Positions 35,801-47,070 of a stretch of 64,000 nucleotides of DNA are shown here, in pieces. Numbering within the stretch: the first letter of the stretch is position 1; every line of letters begins with the position of its first letter. This stretch comes from Fragilaria crotonensis (lineage: Eukaryota; Bacillariophyta; Fragilariophyceae; Fragilariales; Fragilariaceae), in the NCBI GenBank assembly GCA_022925895.1, contig JAKSYS010000043.1, positions 1 to 64,000 on the forward strand, in the 5' to 3' direction. Made by a program: the position numbers and the translations under genes. Under the pieces are notes generated by a model, which searched no databases, was not told the DNA's origin, and saw only the letters and a program-made list of their open reading frames with translations.

Positions 35801-38800
35801 GTTTCACGTCAACGGCTATCATCTACGAGCCATACTATGCAACGGCGTGTTGGATGGTCCGACAAAGTCAGGAACAGATACATGTTTTGTGAGTCATCTC
35901 AAGAAAAATATCCATCCCGTTAAGTCCACGATCTTCAGCCACTCCTCGGTGTCTGTCTGCAGCAATAAACACATGCTGACCATACTTAAGCTATCAATTG
36001 GTGCCCCTACTCTGACGCTGTCGAGGAAAAGACCAACCTTATCTTCTCCAACGTCTAGCCAATCCATCATGGACACCAGCAATCACCGCATTCCAAAAAC
36101 CACTTCACCAGTCATGATCTTCATGCCATATATGATCTGTTCTTACTTGGCATTCTCCATTGGTTAGCTGGTGGGAACACCCCTTCCCTCCTCCAGAGGG
36201 GGGAAGCAATCTTGAGGCTATCCACATCACATGCAATCTGATTTTCTTGAAGCCCTGAATGAACAAGAAGAGCAAAGTGGGTGGATCCTCTATGGTCTCA
36301 AAGGTTTTCTCAGTCTTCAATGGTTTAATGCAGTGCAAAGGACCAAGACACACACCAAATATTGTCATTCCGATGTGCTGGTCCAGAACTAACCCCGCGT
36401 TTTCAAGAAGAAATCACTGCATTCACTGACACCTTGTCAATGGCAAGAACGCTGCGACCATTGTTGTTGTGCAAATGCACATTATACAAACCAAGCTCAT
36501 CACATAGAAGTATCAGAGATCAAGCACCACTTCAACTGGCAAGAGATGCAATCTCACTCGGATCAGCACCATTATGCATGCCTGCTTTCTCAAATCATGG
36601 CATCCACCCCCGACAAAACAACAAGGCAGATGCTGGCTTGGTCAAGTCAAGCAAGCTAGGGAGCGACAACAACAAGATTTTTTTACAATTTTTCAATCGG
36701 GTACCTAATACCTCTGTAACCAACTTCGTAAGCGCCATCCGTAAATCGGCCGCTTCTACCACATCAACCAGTAACGATACCCATGCATCTCAACCGCCGA
36801 CCAATGCTCCCAACCCTGCACCCCTTTTACTCCCTGCTCCACCTCCTGCCGGCATTGTAAACGTCTGTCCCTTTTCGAAAAACCATCTAAAATCTCTTCG
36901 CTCCTTTGTTACACGAGTCAACCAAGAACGGGGGGGGGAACAAATCTCTCTGCTGCGAAAGCCTTCAGAACCAAGCATTATACCCGTGCGTATAGGTTGC
37001 TCTTTTTCCCTTCTTCTAATACAACCGCATACAGCAGCAGCACCAGGGAACACAATGACTGCCCCTTTTACGTCAAAGTGCCTTGACTCTCATGAACCCC
37101 CTGCTCCTGAGGATGATTCAAGTATAAGGAGGCCAAAAGTTGCTGATGTTTTTCGCCCTAATGAAGATGAAATAGGACAAGGAGTTCTCAACCACACACT
37201 GTCAGCAACATGCTGCAATAACAATTATGTCAACAACTGGCTGTACACCATCTCAGGTAATGATGTGATGGTGCGATACCTCTAGTCTATTGGTCTCAAT
37301 AACAACAATGGCCCAAAGAACACCAATATTGTCAAGGAATTTTTCCGACTCGCAAATCTACTATCAAGGAGCATCACATTGCTGCCAACAAGGCCAACCA
37401 ACTGGGTAAGAATGCAGATGAAAATGGTTACTAGAAAGCCATCCCATATCTGATGCTTGTGATATTGACTTTCTGACTTCTGAAGTTTTGAGGCTGCCAG
37501 CCACGGTGTATCAGTAAGCGACAGTAAGAATCAAGCACGTGCCAATGCAACTGATTAAAAAATGTTTCAAGTGGAAGAGGCGGAGGGGTTCGTGGTGCGC
37601 GAATGTGCCATGTTTGTGTATCACCATGTGCCTGCTAGCAGCAGAAGAAAACATTGAGTCCTTATTCCTTGCCCTAACAAACAGCAATCTTTCACAAGCA
37701 AAAATTGATGCTTGTAACTCTATTAGTACTACAAAGTGAGCATGATGTCCTGGCTGGTGTGCATCATGTTGCTCTTGCTCTTTAAAAACCTTCTAACACA
37801 ATTTTATCATTTGCTCATCCTTTAGACAAAAAATGTACTTGAATGTATTGCCAAGCTGTGGAAGAGCCCTGCATGTAAACATCCAGCGTCCCCATGTTTT
37901 CAATGGCAGTCATCATGACCTTGTTGTTCCTCTAGCCCCTGCAGCACTGCAAAGATTCAAGACTTTTCTTTTAGTTCAATCATGCGCTCAGATCTCCAGT
38001 GGATAGTCTCTAATTTGGATATCAGCAAATGGACAAGGCAATCGAGGCAGAGAGAAGATACTAATCTTGATGATGACAGTAATTCCTTGCTTGATGTTGA
38101 TGTCTTCAACATCCATTGACATCAAGGAGCAGCCTGTAGCAGGAATGGGTGGAAATGTCTTCGGCAGACCATCCAGAGCCCTCAAAATCATGCGGCATTC
38201 CTGATTGGGAGACCGTTGTGCGTGCGCTACTTTTGGGAAGTGACTGCCACACATCAATTGTTGACCCCGCCCTCTAGCGCCTACTAAGCAACAATGCCGG
38301 TACCTCAAGTGCATCGTTGCCACCTGTTGTTTTGTCATGAAGGAGGAGCAGTCTTACATGTAGTGGTAGCAAATCTTGAGTCCGAAGCCCGGAAAGACAA
38401 GATGACAATGTGATGGCTTCTTTTGTGCATTCACTTCAGGCTCTTGCCAATTCGCAAGAGCAGTTGCTTGCTGATTGCCATCATAAGAGAACAGCAACAA
38501 GAAACGGAAGAAAACAATCGAAAAGAACGGTGTTTAAATGACAAAGCTACAAGGTATCAAGGAAAGAGTGCAGAATTAGTAGATTTGCTCAACAACTGAA
38601 GCCTTCAACTATCTGCGTTGTATGACTCAGAAGTGATTTGATTGGAGCAAGAGATTACTTGGTTGGACAGAGAACAGGATGAAAAGCAGTTCTAGATTAA
38701 ATGCTTAATCAAAGTCAGAAGTGCAGAAGTTTTCATACACTCACTATATTGTTGTCGTCAGCAGACATATACTTTGCCTTGTGATACCAATTGAAGCAAT

Positions 38801-39755
38801 ATGGCATTGTAGCTCCTCCCTTGGTGGTGGTGAACCGTTTGCAGCACACTCATATCATTGCTTCCTACTGGTGTAGTGGTGACCCACTGTAACAATGTTG
38901 TCTCTCTGAAAAAGATGGCCATGCAACAGCTGTTCAGGAATAACAACATCATTGCCTGCATGCTGGAAACCAGGGCACAGCAATGTCTCCTTCAGAGGTC
39001 AACCCATCTCTGGCAGTGTTGAAAGCAATGTCCTGCTGCTTGCCTGCATCTATGCAATAGCTAGTAGTTATGTAGTTGCTTTGCAAGCGTTGAACAAACT
39101 ACTAGTGCAACAGTCATCGTGATACTGATGTTCATCAATACTGCACTTCTTAGTATTGCACATTGATGATGTGTAAGCATTCAAAAGCACACACTTCGCA
39201 AATTTGCAGTAGAAGTTGTAAGAGTCCTTGTTTGTCCAACCACCAGACACAACGTTGTGCAGAGTGACCATGTATGGGGTATTCAAATATGCATTGTCTC
39301 CAGAAGACATGAGCCAGGAGCTAGAAGTCCCTCATCCAAGTCATGGAACAAGAATGACATCCCTTCGAATGCAAGACAATCCAAAGTTGATCCTCCTGGG
39401 TACATGATCAAGCTGTCCAAGATGCAACCACAAACATCACAAACTACTACCTGCCTGTCAGTTAACTCGAAACTTCTAATTACATAATGGGATGCCTGTT
39501 ACCTGCTCTTGTTGGCGCAACTAGAAGCCATGTTGCTCATCTTAAGTTGTCATCTAGTATAGCATCATCGAGATCAAAGTATGCATAAAGAGACAGAATG
39601 GTTGTCTCTGCTGGTGATACAAGTACTCACGTTTGTACTGATCGAAATAAACTTGGGAATAAGCTGTAGCTAGCTAGTAGTAGTAGTAGTAGTAGAGAGT
39701 TTCAGAGTTCACTCCTACTACCGGTAGAGTACAAGTGCTCCGTATGCTACTACTC
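32832..39755. other. Long region without a convincing host gene
   Basis: CpG content is higher here than in 25-30 kb but lower than in the host genes. Many short frames exist on both strands without recognisable domains. A run of TAG/AGT triplets lies at about 39672-39696 just before the solo LTR. I read most of it as degraded repeat DNA. Confidence 0.5.
36440..37285 (+). CDS. Hypothetical open frame, doubtful
   Basis: The frame has 281 codons from the in-frame ATG at 36440 and is open about 26 codons further upstream without an ATG. The middle is Pro/Ala/Thr-rich (PPTNAPNPAPLLLPAPPPA). The C-terminal part is more ordered and acidic (RRPKVADVFRPNEDEIGQG). No domain is recognised and no neighbour suggests a role. 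It lies inside repeat-like DNA, so it may be a chance frame or a mobile-element remnant. Confidence 0.22.
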   Translation: MARTLRPLLLCKCTLYKPSSSHRSIRDQAPLQLARDAISLGSAPLCMPAFSNHGIHPRQNNKADAGLVKSSKLGSDNNKIFLQFFNRVPNTSVTNFVSAIRKSAASTTSTSNDTHASQPPTNAPNPAPLLLPAPPPAGIVNVCPFSKNHLKSLRSFVTRVNQERGGEQISLLRKPSEPSIIPVRIGCSFSLLLIQPHTAAAPGNTMTAPFTSKCLDSHEPPAPEDDSSIRRPKVADVFRPNEDEIGQGVLNHTLSATCCNNNYVNNWLYTISGNDVMVRYL

Positions 39756-40179
39756 TGCCCTACGCGCGAAGTAATCAGTTTTTAACAAGTAATTTGCAGT
39801 TAGTTTTTATGGGGTGATAAAGTGGGTTAACTAAAAGTTATGAGACTAGTTGATTAAAGAATTTGGAGCAGTCCCATTTCATCCCATCCCAGATGGGATT
39901 TAACTGTTCTCATTTTTATTCTCGGACTCTCATTGAGTCTCCAAGAGTTGTCAACTAGTTCTCATCCTAACTAGTAGATGATCACACATAGTTGTACAGT
40001 TGTACTGTAGTACAGGATCAGTGTTGTATTGTCACACTGTACTATTGTATTACTAGCCTACCGGTATGTCCAAGTACTATACATGGTGGCCATTTTTTTT
40101 GTAGTACTGGATACTAGTAATATAGTGTATACTACATCGCACGACGCTAAGGGCACGTGCGGTGTACTGGTGTACTGCA
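39756..40179. repeat. Solo LTR of the Ty3/Gypsy family
   Basis: About 424 bp, starting TGCCCTACGCGCGAAGTAA and ending GTACTGCA, related along its length to the nested Gypsy LTRs but clearly diverged. A perfect duplication TACTC flanks it (39751-39755 and 40180-40184). No internal element sequence is present, so an old insertion has been reduced to one LTR by recombination between its ends. Confidence 0.9.
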
Positions 40180-40184
40180 TACTC

Positions 40185-41324
40185 TATTAACACTACGTAA
40201 TATTACAAGTATGTCATACTTGTACTACGTACTTGTACTGTAGTACCTCACCAACATAAACTGTTGTTGTGATTTCGTCGGACGGAACACGGAACCAAAC
40301 TGACGTCGAGTCTTGTTTGGTAAAAGGTTTTGCTTTCTGTAAGCATCGGCCTCATCATTGGGTGGATACACTTTAGTAGACCAGTTGACCCTCGGAAAAC
40401 ATACATACTTGTATACATTGTATGAATGTATTCATTTTTGTAACACATGGGAAATGCTTGGAAATAGGATGTTGTGGTCATGTATACGTCGTAGAGCATT
40501 TTCGTAAACATAAATGGTGTACGCATAAAAGTGCATACTATATACTCCGACTTTCCTATGAGGTCGCATGAAATATATATAATTCATGCATGAGTATTAT
40601 AAAGTTACCAGCTAATGCCGGTTGATTATGTACCATATGCAAGTTTGGTACATTGAAATGCAAAAAAAATCATTCGGTATTTGGAGCGTTATAGGTCAGG
40701 CCCACAAGTCTCTCTTCGAAGTTCCATCATTGTGTCTGCGTCACGAGAACCAAAGGATGAAGGACACATTGCGTGCCGGCAGCAGGAGCCCTACATGAAC
40801 ATCATCGTTACCTTCAGATTAACAGTTTGTTTGTCCAGTTGTACAATCTGCCGTTGGGAACCTGTTGTGCTCGTTGTCATGGATCGCCTGAACGAGGTGG
40901 ATGATGAAAAGTTGAGTGAAGGAGGAGATCTCTATCGCCACCTTGTTTACAGACTTTGTCTTCAAATGCTTTTCTTTCGCCCACAGAGCGACCTCCACTA
41001 CGTGTTCAAAGCTCAAGCAGTCTAATTGGAGAAATTATGTCAACTCGGGCCGTACACCAGAGAATTACATTCTTGGGAGTTATTCTGATGATGAGCACAC
41101 AACACCTCCTTCCATACATTCCGGCTTCAAGACGCTTTCGCCGCCACCCTTGCTTCCTCCACAGGACCCTTTCCTGACGACATCAGTCTCTTCGATACAT
41201 TCATACCCGAATCAAAATTTTAAAAGGTCGTCCTCCTCAGGCACCTCTCGCCGTTGCTGCGACCAACAAAGCACTTTCACAACCGAGTCACAACAGAGGA
41301 CAATCTGCAGGTGAACTTAGTTTC
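40185..41324. other. Intergenic region upstream of the MscS-type gene
   Basis: No separate gene is called. From about 40900 the base composition becomes more gene-like and frames overlap the start of the channel gene. The channel frame is open upstream of its first ATG back to about 41178 without another ATG, so an unrecognised upstream exon or a long 5' UTR is possible. Confidence 0.45.
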
Positions 41325-44300
41325 ATGTCCGCTCTCACCGACCCGTTCAATGACGATACAAAGCTGCGACAACGCGGCATTTCGTGGGACGCGAACTCGT
41401 GTGATGTTTCCCCAACTGAAAATCGCGAACTGCCTCTTCGAGACGAGGACCCGCTTGCATCCATTTTGCAACCTGTCCTGTACGAAGAGCCTCCCAGGTC
41501 CATTCTCACATCACCAGCGCGGACCCCCTCAAATCGAGTCGACGACAAGCTAGATATGGCCAGCATCGTCAATCCAATCGAGTCGGAAGCCGAAACCGCA
41601 ATCATGAAGGCGTTGGAGCTACGCGAACGAAGTATGCGTCAATCAACGGCAGCGAGTGTAATGCCGCATCTGAGCGATGAAGCTGTCTCGAACATGCGGA
41701 ACTACGATGTGCAGGAAGAGCAAAGAGCAGAAAGAAGTCTGCCGTCGCCTCTTCGCTCGATCGGTAGTACTTCTAGAAGACGAAGAAGAAGCTTTGTAAG
41801 TGTGGGAAAGCGGACAAGCGTGGCGAACAATGACCTGGAAGCTGCTCCCCTGCACCCACGTACGTCGAAAGCGGTAACCGAGAAGGACAGCACTATGGAA
41901 GAAACACTCTACAACTTGGCGACAGCGATGCGAAACATCCACTCTAGTTCAATAGGCGCCCTTCACGAGTCCTTGCCAAGGCGCGTTCTTCCTTCCGATG
42001 ACATCGGACATCCCGTGGCGGAACACCCAGTCGAACACCCCAAAACCTCTTCAGATGCGTTGGCCAATGATGCTGCCCTCCTGTTTCGTGGTCAAGTCAA
42101 AGTGGAAACAACTGAACCAGCCAACATTCCAAGCGACGTGTCTGACCCCAAAAAGAACGATGACGCTGCCGCGGAAAATAAATCCGACGAAGATGATGAT
42201 ATGGAGCGTGGCCTCCGAGTCTACGAAAATTCCTGTGTCTCCAACTGTTGTTGCTATGTTCTCAGCAATGCCAAGGGTGACTGGGAGAGCTTCAATAAGT
42301 TTCTGGAAGGGCGAAAGCGGACTTTGTTTACCTACGCCCAGCTTGCTCTCGGGTACGTCATCCTACCCTCAGCGGCTGTGGCCGCCATACTATATTACTT
42401 TGGATCCAACCCGAGTTTATCTTTTGGGTATAATTCAACAACGCAGAGCTATCCTTCGGTATCTTGGTTCATTATCTTTCTTGGTATACGACAAGTGATT
42501 ACATGCGGCCTTGCGAAGATGACAGAGATAGTTCTAATTGACTTCCTGGCGCTGAAGACACATTTCATTCTGCGCGTTCTCGGAACGTTTTGGTCCCTCA
42601 CTATTGTTCAATCAAAAGGCTGGCCCAGCCTTCTCTTCTTTTGGGGTTTCTATGACCTATGCATGCTTACCGGAAGCGGCAGATTCGCCAATCACTGGCT
42701 ATTCTACCAGAATGCGATCGGACTGTTCAACGCCAGTAATCCGAGCGGAGATGTAACATCCAACGCTTGGAACTATCGGATCGTAGGTGCGGCGTTGATT
42801 CTTGGTCTGATCGCCGCATTGAAGCGAATAGTTACTGGGTTGTATCTTGGCGGTCGGCAATATGGTACGTACTCCTATTTGAAGACTTTCTTCGTGATCG
42901 TGCACCTTCTGACAGACGCTATCAGCGACATACGGCGCTAAGTTGGCTGTCCTAATTCGCGAGATGATTATGATCAGTCAAGTTGCTAACTTGGCACGAC
43001 GTGACCAAAGAAATGGCGGTGACAGGCCAAGCGCGAGTGTCTGGACGCCGTTTGCGTTGGACCAGGAGGCGATCATGAACGAAACGGAAACTGCGAGCTC
43101 GGCAGAAAGCTCAGGAAGCAGCGACCTTCGCATCGACAGCTTCAAAATGTCGGAACGAGCGATGCTTAGACAAGTCCTAGACGAATGGGAGGAACCTCCA
43201 GAAGAGCAAGAATTCGTAAGTAGAATGCGGAGAAATATTTGGAATGATCCCTGATGGATCTAAATTGTTTCCTTCCTTTTTTTTTGTTTATAGGATGAGG
43301 TGTCCATCAAAGGGATTCTTCAGTTTAAACAGGCGCTTGCGTTCATGGATGTTTCCTATCCATTCTCAACCGCATTTGGACTTGCCAATAACCGAGAAAA
43401 TTGCGTACGATCAGCAAAGGAAATCTACCGACTTTTGCTACGTGGGAACACCGAATCTGAGACGTTGAACTTTGAAACGCTGAGCGTGATTGCCCGGGAC
43501 CCTGTTACTCAAGATATTGACGACACCAAGGTAAAGGAACTCGTGAGAATCTTTAGGCCTGAACGTGATGGCACGTTAGACCTTATTGGTTTCATTCGAT
43601 CAATTGATCGGGTTTACAAAGACATGCGGCTACTTCGCGCATCCATCCGCAATTCGAGTCAAATCGACCAGGCTTTCGAAGCGTAAGTTGATGTGTTGAT
43701 TCAGTCATTGTGAAGCACATGCTTTCTCAACGTTTGTTTCGTGATTTAGAATCGTTGCGGTCGGTTTCTACTTCATTATGTTTTGTCTCGTGTTCCTTGC
43801 TTGGGAAATGGACCCGCTCTACTTTTTCCTTTCAATATCGAGCATCCTACTAGCCTGCTCTTTCGCACTGGCGAGTGCGAGCGCTAAATATGTTGAGGTA
43901 AGCATTGCCAGCGTCGATTTACGTTGGTGTATCTGTGGACTAATCAAGAGATTCTCGATATCCAGGGTTTAATGTTCATTTTATTGAGGAAACCATACGA
44001 CATCGGAGATCGGATTTCTATCAACCCGGCAGACGAAGACCCGGTCGCGGGTGGGGTTATGACATGGTTCGTCGAGAAAGTCACTCTGTACTGCACGACA
44101 GTCCGCTTAGGAGCGACGAACGAGGTAGCGACTATCGCCAACAGCTCCTTGGCATGCGCACGTATTGTGAACGCCGCCCGATCACACAAAGCCATGGTTT
44201 ATGTCAACCTGAAGTTGAGTGTCGGGGTGCCGCAGTCCAAAATCCAACTATTGAAAGAGGCCGTTGAATCATTTGTCAAGTCTCGACCACGTGAATGGTT

Positions 44301-44667
44301 GAAATGTGTTTCAATCCGTTGCACCCGGGTTGAAGCCGATCTCGGATATTTTGAATACTCCATCGCTCTCCAGCATCGAGAATCATGGCAAAACCTTGGC
44401 AACATCCTGGAAAGCAGGGCAACTGTTATAAGTTTCTGCATGGAAGTTAAGAAGAAGCTAGGATTAACGTACGTGGCGCCACTGACGCCGGTTCACGTGA
44501 CAATGCAGAACCCGCAAGAGGCGAAAGCCTTGTTGTTCCAGGGGGACCCGGCGTCTTCCAGCAACGCTGCAGCACCGTCTGTGAATTCTGGCAATGAGCA
44601 ATGGCCGGGTATCGACGAGACAATTCCTAAGACGCCTCGTTCTCACAAAAGCAAAAGTTTGTTCTAG
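41325..44667 (+). CDS. MscS-type mechanosensitive ion channel, five exons
   Basis: Exons 41325-42864, 42926-43215, 43294-43682, 43750-43897 and 43966-44667 join in frame to 1,022 residues. All four introns (61, 78, 67, 68 bp) are GT-AG with GTACGT, GTAAGT or GTAAGC donors. Residues 1-330 are polar, acidic and probably cytosolic and disordered. Membrane spans follow at about 336-358, 379-400, 421-447 and 487-511. A cytosolic segment (about 515-738) holds an EF-hand-like stretch FRPERDGTLDLIGF near 697-710, in which the first loop position is not acidic. The last two spans (740-789) run into KYVEGLMFILLRKPYDIGDRI, the MscS pore-helix and beta-domain signature. This layout resembles eukaryotic MscS channels with an EF-hand before the pore (Msy1/Msy2 of fission yeast). 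Such channels release ions on membrane tension, at the plasma or an internal membrane. It ends 108 bp from the PqiA-type gene. Confidence 0.9.
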
Positions 44668-44775
44668 TTAGGGGTAAGGAGCTAACCCGTCCTATCTGCC
44701 TACTTGTACCACGTACCAGCCCTCAAGATGCGCGATGAAAGACGGCTTTCGTCAACGCGAAGGGCCTTTGGTCGA

Positions 44776-46321
44776 TCACTTGCGCCTCTCCCAGACAACT
44801 TGGTGGGCCCGGAGGAACAGGTAAAGGTTGGCGCACACATTCATTACCGAGGACACGCAAAGAATGGCGAACTCGCCGTACAAAGCAGAATCAACGCGAT
44901 TGCATTCCTTACAGCCAGATTGAATTAATCCATTTCCAAACTTGGGTATCTGTAGGATTGAGAAAATTACAGCACGTACCAACACTTCGACCGCCGCCCA
45001 CGAGAAGGAAATTTCTGTTAGAAAAAACATTTTTTCCTTCATCGGCTGTGCCATGGGATACAGATATAGGATGCCGTAAAGGATGATATTCAATGCTGGC
45101 AGTGCCGCAGCAATCAAAAAGTACACGAATTGAATAAAACGAAAGCCAGAATCGTTGGGTTCAAGCGATGTCCAAGGAATTTCCATGCCGACGGAAAACA
45201 CCGAGTACTTGTCGACGATCACTTCGCCACCTCGGGTATTGTTGACTTCATAAATATCTACGGAGCACCCAACAAAGTGCAACACAAGGCAAGTGACTAA
45301 CAAAACCACGAGTGGGATTGAAATCCCGGTCTGAGAAGCAATGGTGCGCTTCGCTTCATCGCGAGGCTGTTCAGGATCTGACGCAATCTGCTCTTGTGCT
45401 TCCTCTGTGATATCATTCTCTTCCGCATCATTTTCTTCAACTGGATGATTCTGGATCCTTCGATGTAGGTATAGAATTGTTTGTGATATCATTAGAGATA
45501 TCATATTCGCAACAACGAAAGCGTAGAACCCCCACTTGGGAACAATGTATACTTCTAGCACTACCGCGTCGGAGATATTAATCGAGGAACGAAACGCAAC
45601 CATGATGATAATCAGAACGAAAATGTCGCTGTAGAAATTTGCAAGTCCAGGAGGTGTGAGTGACGCCATTCCACAGTCGGCGCGAGGAATAGTCAATTGA
45701 CGGTTCCATCAACCGCGAGTAACAGCACCTTCCACTAACACGAAGGACCACTTTCCCAGAATATCCACGATTTCAAGGAATCGTTCTCGTTTTTGAAGGG
45801 ATCGAAAGGGAACAACCCATGCCAACATACTGAGCAGAAGCTTTATAAATGGCAACGCCACAGAGGCGAGAGCGATGAAGATCGCCAGGGCCTTTGAATC
45901 GGCGTTCCAAAGAGCGCTCACAGACGAGATGACACTGACGGTCAGAATTATACGTTCACTATGAACACTGTTATCGTAGCTGTCGATGAGTTGGGTCTTT
46001 GCCACCACTCCCGAGGCAAGGTCGGCCGCCAAGAGGAAACCAAAGTTTGCCATAATCACTATAGGAATTCCGTAACGCCATCGGCGGTCAATATCGGGAT
46101 TCCACACATGAGCAGGGTATTTCTGTCGATTGAAAACGGGAGTTTGTCGTTGTGATCAGAAGCATGATACAGCGTTGCAGACTCTGTAATAACTCCAAAT
46201 CACAGAATCTTACCAATTCCTCGTCACCCTGCGCAGTTTCTTGAACAGAATTCTCCTCCTCCACAGCAATAACTTGTTCATGATCGGGAGATTCCATGGC
46301 TGTAGTTGTGTTGGTCTGCAT
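44776..46321 (-). CDS. Membrane protein with two PqiA-like domains, three exons
   Basis: Exons 46321-46214, 46122-45740 and 45628-44776 join in frame to 447 residues. The introns (91 and 111 bp) are GT-AG with GTAAGA and GTTAGT donors and CGACAG and CTACAG acceptors. The first junction restores KYPAHVWNPDIDRRW and the second restores GKWSFVDIFVLIIIMVAF, a paraquat-inducible protein A signature (about 158-175). A related motif, SFSWAAVEVLV, recurs at 371-381, which suggests two tandem domains. About eight hydrophobic spans are visible. The N-terminus is acidic, and an acidic loop (VEENDAEENDITEEAQEQ) separates the halves. In bacteria PqiA and LetA are inner-membrane partners of MCE lipid-transport proteins. 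The role in algae is unknown and lipid handling is inference. A Copia element has inserted about 150 bp upstream of its start codon. Confidence 0.85.
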
Positions 46322-46463
46322 CGTTGGATTACGGTGCTGTTGATGAGAGTTGTGAGTTTTCGCGTTTGGGCGATGTCATTTTAGTCACAAGTATGTATAG
46401 TACACATACAGTACTACGACGTAAATACGCAGTTCAAGTGAATTTGTTCTCCATTCTCTATTA

Positions 46464-46468
46464 CTCTA
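46464..46468. repeat. Target-site duplication, left copy (CTCTA)
   Basis: Identical to the five bases after the 3' LTR at 58138-58142. Confidence 0.9.
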
Positions 46469-47070
46469 TGTTAAAGATCTACTGTCACTCTGTCACACTG
46501 TTACTCGTAATTACTGTAAGGTTAAAAACCATACGGTAATACGATAGACAGTCCTATATTTTTCTTAGCCTGTCCGTGACCCGTTCCAGTAGTTCTGCGA
46601 ATCAGAATTCTGGGTCCCCGCGACCACGCAAGGAATTTAAATTATGTTGCCCTGAGTTTCCCTAAGTATTCAAATCTGTTGTGTTGTCAATTTTATTGAC
46701 AACACAACTTTTACTATGGGATCCATAACTCAAACACCACTCAACAAGTGGGATTAAAGCAACATAACTTTTGTGAGACTCCAACTAATGTTGGAGATCT
46801 CACTTTCATTTTTTCATCTACATTTTAACTTATAATTTCCACAAACCAAAAACAGTAAAGGCCTTTACTACTTAGTTCTACATCTTCTACATATTTGTAA
46901 CAACAAATCTACCATCATGGTCCACATCTTCAGGACTCCTACGCCCAAAGCTGGACGATCCGTCACGTTCGCTTCCTCTCCCGTCAAGTCCGACGGCAGA
47001 CTTCTAGGTCCTACTAACCTTAAGTCTACCGTCGGCCAGTACTCGCGTACCGATCACACGAATACTGTCA
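46469..47070 (+). repeat. 5' LTR of Copia copy 2
   Basis: Pairs with 57542-58137. From the ATG at 46917 it encodes the same LTR-borne N-terminus as copy 1 (KAGRSVTFASSPVKS), with both silent and conservative differences. Confidence 0.95.
46678..46708 (+). promoter_or_regulatory. LTR stem-loop of copy 2, 14-bp arms
   Basis: GTTGTGTTGTCAAT and ATTGACAACACAAC enclose a 3-nt loop. It lies at the same place as the hairpin in copy 1 but with a different stem sequence. Confidence 0.6.
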
